Virus record (IMG/VR): IMGVR_UViG_3300035688_001185
Span: 1 to 31,936 of that record
Source: a virus
Strand: one strand, 5' to 3'
DNA length: 31,936 nt
Shown here in pieces: positions 15,048 to 22,346 of this stretch (within the stretch, counting starts at the first letter, position 1; every line of letters starts with the position of its first letter). A program made the translations under genes and the position numbers. The notes beneath the pieces are model-generated. The model ran no database searches. It worked only from the letters and a program-made list of their open reading frames with translations, and was not told the origin of the DNA.

Positions 15048-17142
15048 GACGGGCGAATACAAGAACGTCCTTTTCAAGGATTCTTTTGTTGGCACGGCTG
15101 GTTATCCTCCGGACAGGGGCAAGTGGTTCGAGTTCCTCACCCGAGAAAACAGCAGCGTAACCTTCCACGACAGCATGATTGAACCTACTGCGAATGGCTG
15201 CCGTTTCGCTGCGGCAGTAGACTCCAACGGGTGGGGCGGCTTGAACCTCATGAGCCGAGCCGAGTTCAAAGTGCCCTTCAAAATCCGAGTGAACATCAAA
15301 CCCACGACGTTCGGATTCTACCTCTACCTCTTGTCTCCAGACATTCGCGACGGACATTTCCTGGGAACTGAGGTTTACGGAATGTGGATTGCCACGCTTT
15401 GCGGCACGACGGCGGATCAAAAGATCCAGCTTGTACTCAGTCAGGATTACTCGCCGAAAACCAGCACTTCACAGGCCACTTGGAGCCTGAACACCGAGTA
15501 CATTGTCGAAGTGGAGGTCACGCCTTACGCGCCTAACACGCGGAAACTAAATGTTAACTTATCCATCAGACTGGCGTCTGACGGCTCGGTGGTTTGGCAA
15601 CTGAGCGATTGGTGCGACGAGAGCCTCTCGGGAACCCTGCGCTGCGCTTTCAGCGCTAAGGCCGATGCTGGCGGCTCAATAGAATTCTACGCCAAGTCGC
15701 TGCTCGTCTTCGGGAACCAAAGCCGCAAAGCCAAAGCCGTCGTGACTGCAGTGACTGGAACTAGCAATCGAGTCATCACGGACGACGTGATAGATTTCAG
15801 GGTTTCACTTCGTGACGGCAGCCATCCGCAAGCGTCGTTGACCATAAAAAACCCAGGCAACAAGTACGACGAGTTGGGCGTCAAGTCGGAGATTGAGATA
15901 AGGGCTGGAACCGAGGCCGCCCTTTACTTGCTGTTCCGAGGCTACATCGATGCGCCAGAGCGGATCTATCCGCCATCGCAGTTGCGGATTGAGAGCAGCA
16001 AGGGCTACGCTAAACGGCTTGACTACCGCGAAGTCTATAGCAAGCTCTACGTGAACAAGACGTGCGGTTACATAATCAAGGATCTTGTGGCCACCTGCTT
16101 CAGCGGCGTCTTCTCCGCCGATAACGTCATGGACGGTATTGTCACTTCGCAAGAGTACAACGCCGTGCAAGTCTCAAAGATTATTAAGGAACTGGCAGAC
16201 GGCAACGGCTTCGTTTGGGGAGTTGATTTTAATAAGACAATTTACTTCTACCCGTTCAGCTTGGCTCGAAGCTGGAGCAGCCTCCCCTTCCAGAGCAAGA
16301 CTGACCAGAGCAGCATCAGCAACCGTGACATCGATGAAGTCATTAATTACGTGCATCAGGTTGGCAAAACCGTTTCCGGAGCGGCTTATGAGTACATTGC
16401 CAAAGACTCGACAAGCGAGACGAACAACTGGCGACGGGACAAGACCTTCAAGGACACAAGCCTAAGCTCTCAGGCAGCGACCCAAGCCAAAGCGGAAGGA
16501 TTGCTGCAGAAGTACAAAGACCTCACGAAAGAGATAGCGTTAACAACCAAGAACATCGTGCCCATCGACCTGTACTGCATGACCACGATAACCAACGCTG
16601 AAGTTGGATTGTACGAGTATAATGGCGAAGTCAAAAGCGTCGAATTCAGCTACTCGGCTAGGGGTGTTAGAACAACCGTTTTGTTGCAGAACCGAGGGTT
16701 TCGCCTCGCCGACGCGCTCGTTGCTTTTCAGGAATCGCTGTCGGCTAAGGACTCAGGCTTAAGCAATCCTCCTTTTACACCCCCAGGCGGCGAAGAGCAG
16801 CCTGAAGAAGGATTCGGCTTTGTAACGATTGACTTGGCTGACGGGTACCTTCACAGCTTGGAACAAGCACTTTTCGCAGACTCCATAATCTTCGACCCTT
16901 GTGAGCTAGCGCGTTCCGAGAATGAAGTGCTCTGCAACTCTGTTCCGCAGGCTTCTGTTTTCGAAGAGAGAAGACAGCTCGAGTTCAGCATGGTCGAGTC
17001 GCTCTACGTAAACCACGGAGGCACGAAACAGATCGGCGAAAACTGCGTCTTCGCCGAAACTCACGTTCACAGCATGATTGAAAACTGCGCAGGAGGAGAT
17101 TCTCCAGCTTTGGACGAGGGATTGACGATAACGAATGAGTGA
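15025..17142 (+). CDS. Tail hub / tail-tip protein
   Basis: About 705 residues from ATG 15025, overlapping the previous stop by 23 bases; the same frame is open further upstream, but the residues there are not protein-like. Residues about 15-230 form a beta-sandwich domain (WFEFLTRENSSVTFHDSM, WGGLNLMSRAEFKVPF) that may bind sugar. Residues about 250-550 contain the gp27/gpD-like hub pattern: DDVIDFRVSLRDGSHPQASLTIKNPGN, YLLFRGYIDAPERIYPPSQLRIESSKGYAKRL, and the GYIIKDLVATCF...NAVQVSKIIKELADGNGFVWGVDFNKTIYFYP segment. The last 150 residues are acidic and likely bind a fibre. It would form the tail tip that docks on the host. No lysozyme domain is seen. Confidence 0.72.
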   Translation: MTSEASSKTGEYKNVLFKDSFVGTAGYPPDRGKWFEFLTRENSSVTFHDSMIEPTANGCRFAAAVDSNGWGGLNLMSRAEFKVPFKIRVNIKPTTFGFYLYLLSPDIRDGHFLGTEVYGMWIATLCGTTADQKIQLVLSQDYSPKTSTSQATWSLNTEYIVEVEVTPYAPNTRKLNVNLSIRLASDGSVVWQLSDWCDESLSGTLRCAFSAKADAGGSIEFYAKSLLVFGNQSRKAKAVVTAVTGTSNRVITDDVIDFRVSLRDGSHPQASLTIKNPGNKYDELGVKSEIEIRAGTEAALYLLFRGYIDAPERIYPPSQLRIESSKGYAKRLDYREVYSKLYVNKTCGYIIKDLVATCFSGVFSADNVMDGIVTSQEYNAVQVSKIIKELADGNGFVWGVDFNKTIYFYPFSLARSWSSLPFQSKTDQSSISNRDIDEVINYVHQVGKTVSGAAYEYIAKDSTSETNNWRRDKTFKDTSLSSQAATQAKAEGLLQKYKDLTKEIALTTKNIVPIDLYCMTTITNAEVGLYEYNGEVKSVEFSYSARGVRTTVLLQNRGFRLADALVAFQESLSAKDSGLSNPPFTPPGGEEQPEEGFGFVTIDLADGYLHSLEQALFADSIIFDPCELARSENEVLCNSVPQASVFEERRQLEFSMVESLYVNHGGTKQIGENCVFAETHVHSMIENCAGGDSPALDEGLTITNE

Positions 17143-17156
17143 GGTGAGGGTGAAAG

Positions 17157-17408
17157 ATGCCTGTGGAGATCGTGAGAGGGCATGTTGGAAGAGAGAACGC
17201 GTGGAGCGTGGGGCAGGAAGGCGGCTTCATCTCGTACATGCGCGGCACCATCGGCGACGCCCCGGCACCCAGCGAAGTGGTGGTTTTTGGCGACGCAAGG
17301 ACGTTTGAGGATTCCTACGGGCTTGCTGAAGTCTTTCTCCAGGCCTATGGGAAAAAGGGAGACGACGTGCCCAACTATTCGGAGTCAACAACAATCACGA
17401 ACTCTTAA
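17157..17408 (+). CDS. Small hypothetical tail-end protein
   Basis: An 83-residue protein directly downstream of the hub gene, with a GAGGTGAGGGTGAAAG ribosome binding site before ATG 17157. It is Gly/Val/Glu-rich and acidic, with the last part similar in character to the acidic end of the hub protein (SESTTITNS here against LTITNE there). No motif recognised. A larger overlapping frame beginning at 17182 is out of phase and is not used by the strong downstream ribosome binding site. Confidence 0.55.
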   Translation: MPVEIVRGHVGRENAWSVGQEGGFISYMRGTIGDAPAPSEVVVFGDARTFEDSYGLAEVFLQAYGKKGDDVPNYSESTTITNS

Positions 17409-17427
17409 TGGAGGTGGCAAAACCGGA

Positions 17428-18096
17428 ATGGAATTACCGAAAAGACCGCTGACGACGACACAGTACAACGACTTGATGAGGACACTCTGCCTTTCAAAGC
17501 AGAAAATCAAGGATGTCTTCAATCGCAGAAACACTTTCGGCGACAACGTCAAAGTTACTGACGAGATTCTCGTCTATGAAGGTGTTGGCGACGCTAAAAA
17601 GCTGAAGTTTGCAAGTAAAGGTCACATCGTAAACCAAGGCTTAATCCACATGGTCAACATGCTGTCGACGAGTGCCATCGCATATTCTTCTGGATTACAA
17701 GGCACATCGTACAATTGGACTACTAAATCGACTTACATGAGGCTTGGAACAGGCGGCAACGTGACCACTGGAACTGTGACAGGGTTGACTACTCCTGTTT
17801 CAACTGCGCCTGACTCTCAGGCAGGTGCTACGACTTCTCCTGGAGGCGGCACCTACCGTGTGGCTTGGACCGCGACATGGAACGCGGGAACTTTGACGGC
17901 TATTACGGTTTCAGAAATCGGCTTGTTCCTCAGCCTCGTGAGTGGACTGCAAGGCTTTGGCTATACGTATTCAGGCGGCGGCGGCTCAATCTTGTTCAGC
18001 AGACTAAGCGCTGCTGACGGCGACTTCACGGCTTTCGTAGTAAACACGACTGTACCCTTGACGATCGAGTGGCGACTGACGTTCACGTTTGCGTAG
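17428..18096 (+). CDS. Fibre- or tip-like structural protein
   Basis: A 222-residue protein from ATG 17428, with GGAGGTGG 12-19 bases upstream; the frame extends to 17182 but crosses the preceding gene. The first 75 residues are mixed and charged (LTTTQYNDLMRTLCLSKQKIKDVFNRR). The rest is Thr/Ser/Gly/Ala-rich beta-structure (RLGTGGNVTTGTVTGLTTPVSTAPD) and ends with a strand pattern typical of phage fibre C-termini (GGSILFSRLSAADGDFTAFVVNTTVPLTIEWRLTFTFA). This suggests a receptor-binding or tip protein, consistent with its position last in the virion module. The stop is TAG, after which the frame stays open for 76 codons. Confidence 0.65.
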   Translation: MELPKRPLTTTQYNDLMRTLCLSKQKIKDVFNRRNTFGDNVKVTDEILVYEGVGDAKKLKFASKGHIVNQGLIHMVNMLSTSAIAYSSGLQGTSYNWTTKSTYMRLGTGGNVTTGTVTGLTTPVSTAPDSQAGATTSPGGGTYRVAWTATWNAGTLTAITVSEIGLFLSLVSGLQGFGYTYSGGGGSILFSRLSAADGDFTAFVVNTTVPLTIEWRLTFTFA

Positions 18097-18327
18097 GGAG
18101 GCAACGAGCAGAAGGCTTCAGCAGGCACAGCTCTAGCCTTCACAAGCGACCTATCTGTTAGGGTGATAACCAACACAAACGTGTACGCTACAGGAGTCAA
18201 CTTCGTCTCTGAAAACATAGGAACCCAAAACATAAGAAACTTCGCTCACTCTTCAAGAAGCTTGAGTTTTGGTTCCTGTCTAGCATCGCAGGCGGCTGCA
18301 TGTCTTAAGGTCACAAAAAATCCATAG
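18097..18327 (+). other. Open frame after the fibre stop codon, no start
   Basis: The frame of the fibre-like gene stays open for 76 codons after its TAG and then ends in another TAG. The translated text begins with GGNEQKASAG and includes FTSDLSVRVITNTNVYATGV, a strand-rich pattern that resembles viral structural proteins. It has no ATG and no start near a ribosome binding site, although GGAGG occurs right after the TAG. It could be a readthrough extension or the remnant of a small structural gene that lost its start. TAG is used as a normal stop by many genes here, so recoding as a sense codon is unlikely. Confidence 0.35.
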
Positions 18328-18360
18328 TGAAGTGTTGATGTGAAGGCTTCAGAATCCACA

Positions 18361-18400
18361 ATACTTAATAACCTTTTAAGAAACCTTTCTTCATCTTTTA
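18361..18400 (+). promoter_or_regulatory. Candidate promoter for the helical-protein/peptidase pair
   Basis: An AT-rich stretch with TATA-like elements ACTTAATAAC (18363-18372) and CTTTTAAG (18373-18380) lies about 40 bases before the TTG start at 18417. A GGGGG tract just before the start could act as ribosome binding site. It marks the switch from the virion module to the AT-rich island. Confidence 0.4.
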
Positions 18401-18416
18401 TAGGGGGACAAAGCAA

Positions 18417-18869
18417 TTGACCCGCCAATGGCAGCTGATGAAGGACGCTCAGACATTTCTTGAAGCCTCAAGAAAGGCTAATTCGGCTTTGATGGGAATA
18501 CATTTCGCTGAAATCGCGCGTGGAAAAGGTGAATTAGTCAAAGCAGAACATCTAACCAAAATCGATGACGGAATCAATCTTCTCGAAGCTGTCTTAAGCA
18601 CTTTGGAGGCAAGAGAGAATCAAAAGAGGATATCTTCTGAGGCACTCTCAATTCTATACGTGCTTTCACAAGGCCGAATGGTTAGTGGACCCCCTGCATT
18701 GAAGAAGATGTTAACTGATTCCATAGTTGAGCTAAAGAGTTTCAAAGAAGGAAAAACCAAAGTTCTCGAAGATGCGGAAGACCTGCTCGAGATAATAGCA
18801 TGCTCCACTTCTGAAGAAGCCTCAAAAGCTACTTCGAAAATTCGCATTTTCATGGCAGAAGCAAGATAG
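18417..18869 (+). CDS. Hypothetical helical protein, partner of the metallopeptidase
   Basis: A 150-residue, mostly alpha-helical protein from TTG 18417 (GGGGGAC upstream); ATG 18438 is an alternative start. Helices: LMKDAQTFLEASRKANSALMGIHFAEIA, KIDDGINLLEAVLSTLEARENQ, SSEALSILYVLSQ, ALKKMLTDSIVELKSFKEGKTKVLEDAEDLLEIIA. No cysteine pairs, signal peptide or membrane spans. It is followed after two bases by the HExxH protein, so the two are probably made together. I do not recognise the family. Helical small proteins preceding such peptidases can be substrates or inhibitors, but that is inference. Confidence 0.65.
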   Translation: MTRQWQLMKDAQTFLEASRKANSALMGIHFAEIARGKGELVKAEHLTKIDDGINLLEAVLSTLEARENQKRISSEALSILYVLSQGRMVSGPPALKKMLTDSIVELKSFKEGKTKVLEDAEDLLEIIACSTSEEASKATSKIRIFMAEAR

Positions 18870-18871
18870 CA

Positions 18872-20065
18872 ATGTCTTTGCTCAATCAGAAAGCCAACTA
18901 CATCTTTTCCAAGATTGCCTTCGCTAAGGAAAGACTTCAGAGAATTAGGTCACCAGATAGAACACTTGAAACCTACATAGAACCATTGGAAACGTGGCTC
19001 GAAACTCTAAGACTTCGTACGGAAAGGGCGAAGAATGATTTCGATGAGTTTGTGCAAGACGCTAGCTTTGCAGAGGACCGATATCTTCGAGAAGAACCTC
19101 AGCGCAGACTCCTTGTCGACATACTTAGGGACTTTGAAGATATTGAAAAGCTTCTCTACATAGGGATAGACACTTTTCTTCCGCTACCCCTTGTTTGGAG
19201 GAGCCAGAGAAAAGATAGAGAAACCAAAAAACCGCATGCACTACTTGGAGAATTCCTATCAGAACTTTCGCTGCTGTCTGGCATATCTGAGCCAATGATG
19301 TTTATCATGGGTGAAAGCTACGAAATTCTGCCTATTGGATGGGGCGAGACCTTCAAACACATTGTCTTCAGCCCTTACTCCGAGATTCAGAATCTGGAAA
19401 AATGGATCATCTTGGCACATGAACTTGGTCATGCATATTTTGACCTTAACGCAGAAAGATTCAGCTCAGGTCTATTCAGTCAGGTAGCCGGAAAACTAGC
19501 TGAAGTCAGACCAATCAATGTGGATCAAAGAGAATTCGAGTCTACAGTCTATGCGTGGAATAACAACTGGATTCCAGAGCTAGCCTCAGATTGTTTCGCT
19601 GTGAAGACACTAGGACCATCATTTGTAAATCAGTTTATCCTAAGAGTGCTTGATAGCCAACCAAACAGGATTCGATCCACTCATCCGCCACCTGGATTGC
19701 GCGTAAAATGCATGCTTGAAACCTTAAGAGATCTAGATCTACCTGAAGTTGATGTGGACTCTTTTCAGACCAAATGGCGATCATATTGTTACACAACGTC
19801 AAGGCCTTCTTCATTGTACTTTATCCATGAAGATGTCGTGGAGACTGCAGTTGGCGGCATAGATTCCATAGTGCAGGAGAAACCTATTGAAAAGAAATGG
19901 GCAGATATTGTCAACGCAGAAAAGGCATTATCTCTTGGCTCGACGCCTGATCAAGACTTGTTATCCATTGTGGCTGCTCTGGCTATTGGGGCACAGAACA
20001 AACACTTTTCCCAAATATACAAGAGTCTTCTAAAGCGGTACTCCAGTGACTCTAATGTTTCTTAG
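18872..20065 (+). CDS. HExxH zinc metallopeptidase-like protein
   Basis: A 397-residue protein with a gluzincin-type zinc site: HELGH at residues 183-187, preceded by the strand WIILA. A candidate third ligand and companion are E236 and D240 in WIPELASDCFAVKTLG, resembling the E-x-x-x-D pattern of M48-type and the E-x-A-x-x-F-A pattern of ImmA/IrrE-type peptidases. STHPPPGLR (269-277) recalls the H-P-x-x-x-x-R element of M48 enzymes. The N-terminal 95 residues are helical and coiled-coil-like (AKERLQRIRSPDRTLETYIEPLETWLETLRLRTERAKNDFDEF); no membrane spans are seen, unlike typical M48. It forms a pair with the preceding gene and ends 36 bases inside the 3' end of the Argonaute gene on the other strand. 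A cytoplasmic regulatory protease is likely; the target is unknown. Confidence 0.75.
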   Translation: MSLLNQKANYIFSKIAFAKERLQRIRSPDRTLETYIEPLETWLETLRLRTERAKNDFDEFVQDASFAEDRYLREEPQRRLLVDILRDFEDIEKLLYIGIDTFLPLPLVWRSQRKDRETKKPHALLGEFLSELSLLSGISEPMMFIMGESYEILPIGWGETFKHIVFSPYSEIQNLEKWIILAHELGHAYFDLNAERFSSGLFSQVAGKLAEVRPINVDQREFESTVYAWNNNWIPELASDCFAVKTLGPSFVNQFILRVLDSQPNRIRSTHPPPGLRVKCMLETLRDLDLPEVDVDSFQTKWRSYCYTTSRPSSLYFIHEDVVETAVGGIDSIVQEKPIEKKWADIVNAEKALSLGSTPDQDLLSIVAALAIGAQNKHFSQIYKSLLKRYSSDSNVS

Positions 20066-22228
20066 CGCAAAAGGTGTGAGAGCATCGGCATACCTTAGAG
20101 TTGCGGGAAGCTTCATTTTCAAAAGTATTGAACCCCAGTGCATGAATGAAAGGTAGTATATGTCTTGTACGGTCGTTCTAATATTTCCGGTGTCGTAAGG
20201 AGGAACGAGTTCCACTAGCAAGGGACGAGCCGTTCCTTGTCTTAGCAAAGGCGCACCTGAGGTGGCAAGAATGGCATTATGGGCATCTAATAATAGGTAA
20301 GAGCCAATCTTGCAACCGTCTTGTTTTTCACCCAAGACTTCGTACAATCTGTAAGGCACTGTCTTTTTTATGTTCACACACGTAATCGTGGAATTGTCAG
20401 ACATCACGCCTTCTTTAATAAGGTCAGATTTCACTTGACTTATACCATCTAACTCCCGATCAGTGAACTCTCCGTCTCGGTGAAACACCATACTGTTAAC
20501 ATGTTCTCGGCGTAGCTTTACCGTATTGACGATAATCCGCCTAAGCTCAACAGGGTCTATCTCTTCGGCCCTCTGAGGGCGCCATTCTTCCCCCAAGTAA
20601 TTGCCTAATTCATCAAAGAAAGTGAAACAAGCGACCCTTGCCCTTTTTTCACCGCCCACGTCTAACCCGACGTAGAAATCGGCACTCAACCGTTTATCAA
20701 GAATCCATGGCCTGCCACCCATCTTCCCCAGCAAACCTGCGCAAACATTCAGTACCAAGTTGCGATATCGTCCTACTTGCTCTTTCGGCAGCAGGTATTT
20801 TTCGTTGATTACGCGATAAGTCAGAACCTGATTTGGTTTGGTTGTGAACCATTCTTTGAAATTAAGGTATCTTTCATTTTCTCTTTCATCCTGTATGACT
20901 GCTATTACTGCATCAACGTCGTTTCCGAAGGATTCGTATTCTTTTCTAACATCCACGTCAGGATAGTTGTAAAATACAGGTCGCTCTGGCAGATAGGCAC
21001 GGAAAAAGCTCCTAGAAATCCACTTACAATCATCATAGAATGTCCTCATCATGCCTTTGGAAACAGTCGAGGGGTAAACCAAGATAACTCTATCACTAGA
21101 GAAAGTTGCTTTCTTAGCAGGACCGAGTTCACGTAGAGTGTTCTTCATGAAAGAGCCATAACGTGAGAAATCGGGGGCAAATGACGTTTTCCCGCCGAAG
21201 ATGAGATGCGGCGGAGGCAGCACGTTTGCTTCTTTTCCCAATTGGGAGACATCTTTGAGTTCAAAAGTGGTCGAACGACTAGTTCCTAATGGCAGTGGGT
21301 TCAATATGGTGAGAAATTTCTGGGTGAGAATGCGTCTTCTCTCGGCAGACAAGTAGACCTCGTTCATCAAGTCGCTTTTGAGTGTTCTTTCTCTTGGGAA
21401 ATCATCTGTTTTCAGAATCAGTTTGAGTAGACTTGGAGCCATACTGAGCTCCATGGCGCCAAGTCCTCTTCTGACGCTGACAATGCATTCGTCATCTGAA
21501 ATTGAGTCTGCCAACTCAGGTCTTCCACCAGGCCTCCTGAAATATCCTTTCACACTGTAGATATTGTCAGCAATCTGAATGCAATTATCATTGACGTTCT
21601 TGTCAAAGTCTATTTTTGAAATTTGATAGATGGACTTTCCCTTTTCCTGAGTGGCCAGAACGTACCTGTTCATGAGCTGCTTCTTTGCTTCTTCTTTTCC
21701 AAGTTTAGATATGAGCTCCCAGATCGTACTTCGAGTTGTCACTCTTGTCGTGGGATCTATTGTCAAGAGTATCTTATGCTCAAATAGGTCACATCTGAAG
21801 CAGATTCCTCGATAAATTTCAAACGTGTCGATGGTTTTCTCTGGAAAAAATTCAAAATAGCGGTTGTACGTGTATTTCCACATTCCATGTTTTTCCAACA
21901 CGCTCCTCGCTGCATCGTAATGAAATTCTCTCAGCTGCTGTGGATAATTGAGTAAAGATTCCCCCTTCTTCTCTAGCTTTGCCACGAAACCCATTTCATC
22001 CAATATTACTTCAACATTGGGCTCAAGTGCCATAGCAAAGTCAGATTCTCCACTCGAATACAGAATAACTGGAACTCTGAGTCGACGACTGAGGTTCTCC
22101 CTGATATAGCTCAGTTTTCTGAAACGATTGTCGTTTCTAGAAACTCCATCAATGCGATAGATGTCTGTGGTTAGATCTGCTTTTTGAAGCTCCGTTTTGC
22201 TGCTGAAGATGTTAGAATGTATCCCCAA
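20030..22228 (-). CDS. Prokaryotic Argonaute, long type, apparently catalytic
   Basis: A 732-residue Argonaute with N, PAZ-like, MID and PIWI regions. The PIWI domain (about 515-732) has the complete DEDX set: D523 in YVGLDVGG, a glutamate-finger candidate at E555/E556 (AEEIDPVE), D585 in FHRDGEF and D715 in LRYADAL, so slicer activity is expected. The MID pocket for a 5'-phosphate guide shows Y454-x3-K458 (RYLNFKEWF), Q467 and K502 (LLGKMGG). Residues about 155-290 would be PAZ. Such proteins use small DNA or RNA guides to cut invading nucleic acid. The start is TTG 22228 with GAGGT close by. It lies 118 bases downstream of type III Res in the same direction, so a shared transcript is likely. 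Finding it in a tailed provirus is unusual. Confidence 0.93.
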   Translation of the reverse strand: MGIHSNIFSSKTELQKADLTTDIYRIDGVSRNDNRFRKLSYIRENLSRRLRVPVILYSSGESDFAMALEPNVEVILDEMGFVAKLEKKGESLLNYPQQLREFHYDAARSVLEKHGMWKYTYNRYFEFFPEKTIDTFEIYRGICFRCDLFEHKILLTIDPTTRVTTRSTIWELISKLGKEEAKKQLMNRYVLATQEKGKSIYQISKIDFDKNVNDNCIQIADNIYSVKGYFRRPGGRPELADSISDDECIVSVRRGLGAMELSMAPSLLKLILKTDDFPRERTLKSDLMNEVYLSAERRRILTQKFLTILNPLPLGTSRSTTFELKDVSQLGKEANVLPPPHLIFGGKTSFAPDFSRYGSFMKNTLRELGPAKKATFSSDRVILVYPSTVSKGMMRTFYDDCKWISRSFFRAYLPERPVFYNYPDVDVRKEYESFGNDVDAVIAVIQDERENERYLNFKEWFTTKPNQVLTYRVINEKYLLPKEQVGRYRNLVLNVCAGLLGKMGGRPWILDKRLSADFYVGLDVGGEKRARVACFTFFDELGNYLGEEWRPQRAEEIDPVELRRIIVNTVKLRREHVNSMVFHRDGEFTDRELDGISQVKSDLIKEGVMSDNSTITCVNIKKTVPYRLYEVLGEKQDGCKIGSYLLLDAHNAILATSGAPLLRQGTARPLLVELVPPYDTGNIRTTVQDIYYLSFMHWGSILLKMKLPATLRYADALTPFALRNIRVTGVPL

Positions 22229-22259
22229 ATACCTCTAACCCAAGTATGTTTACTCACTC

Positions 22260-22274
22260 GATGTCTTAAACATC
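22260..22274 (-). promoter_or_regulatory. Candidate promoter or operator before Argonaute
   Basis: GATGTCTTAAACATC is an imperfect palindrome (GATGT / ACATC arms) with a TTTAAG core, centred about 40 bases before the Argonaute start. Read on the minus strand, GTTTAAGA is an acceptable TATA-like element. It could give Argonaute its own promoter as well as any transcript coming from Mod-Res. Confidence 0.35.
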
Positions 22275-22346
22275 ATGCATAAGAAAATATGGCAAATACT
22301 ATCTGGCTACACCTAGGTGCGAGTGAGCACGATTTACGGTGAGAGT

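Noticed and set aside
18094-18327. TAG as a sense codon (pyrrolysine) linking the fibre gene to the downstream open frame
   Set aside because: TAG is the ordinary stop of many confident genes here (portal, major capsid, the 2833 gene and others), so genome-wide recoding is not supported.
22310-22319. CACCTAGGTG palindrome between Res and Argonaute
   Set aside because: A single 10-base palindrome without a second copy is expected by chance in a region of this size.
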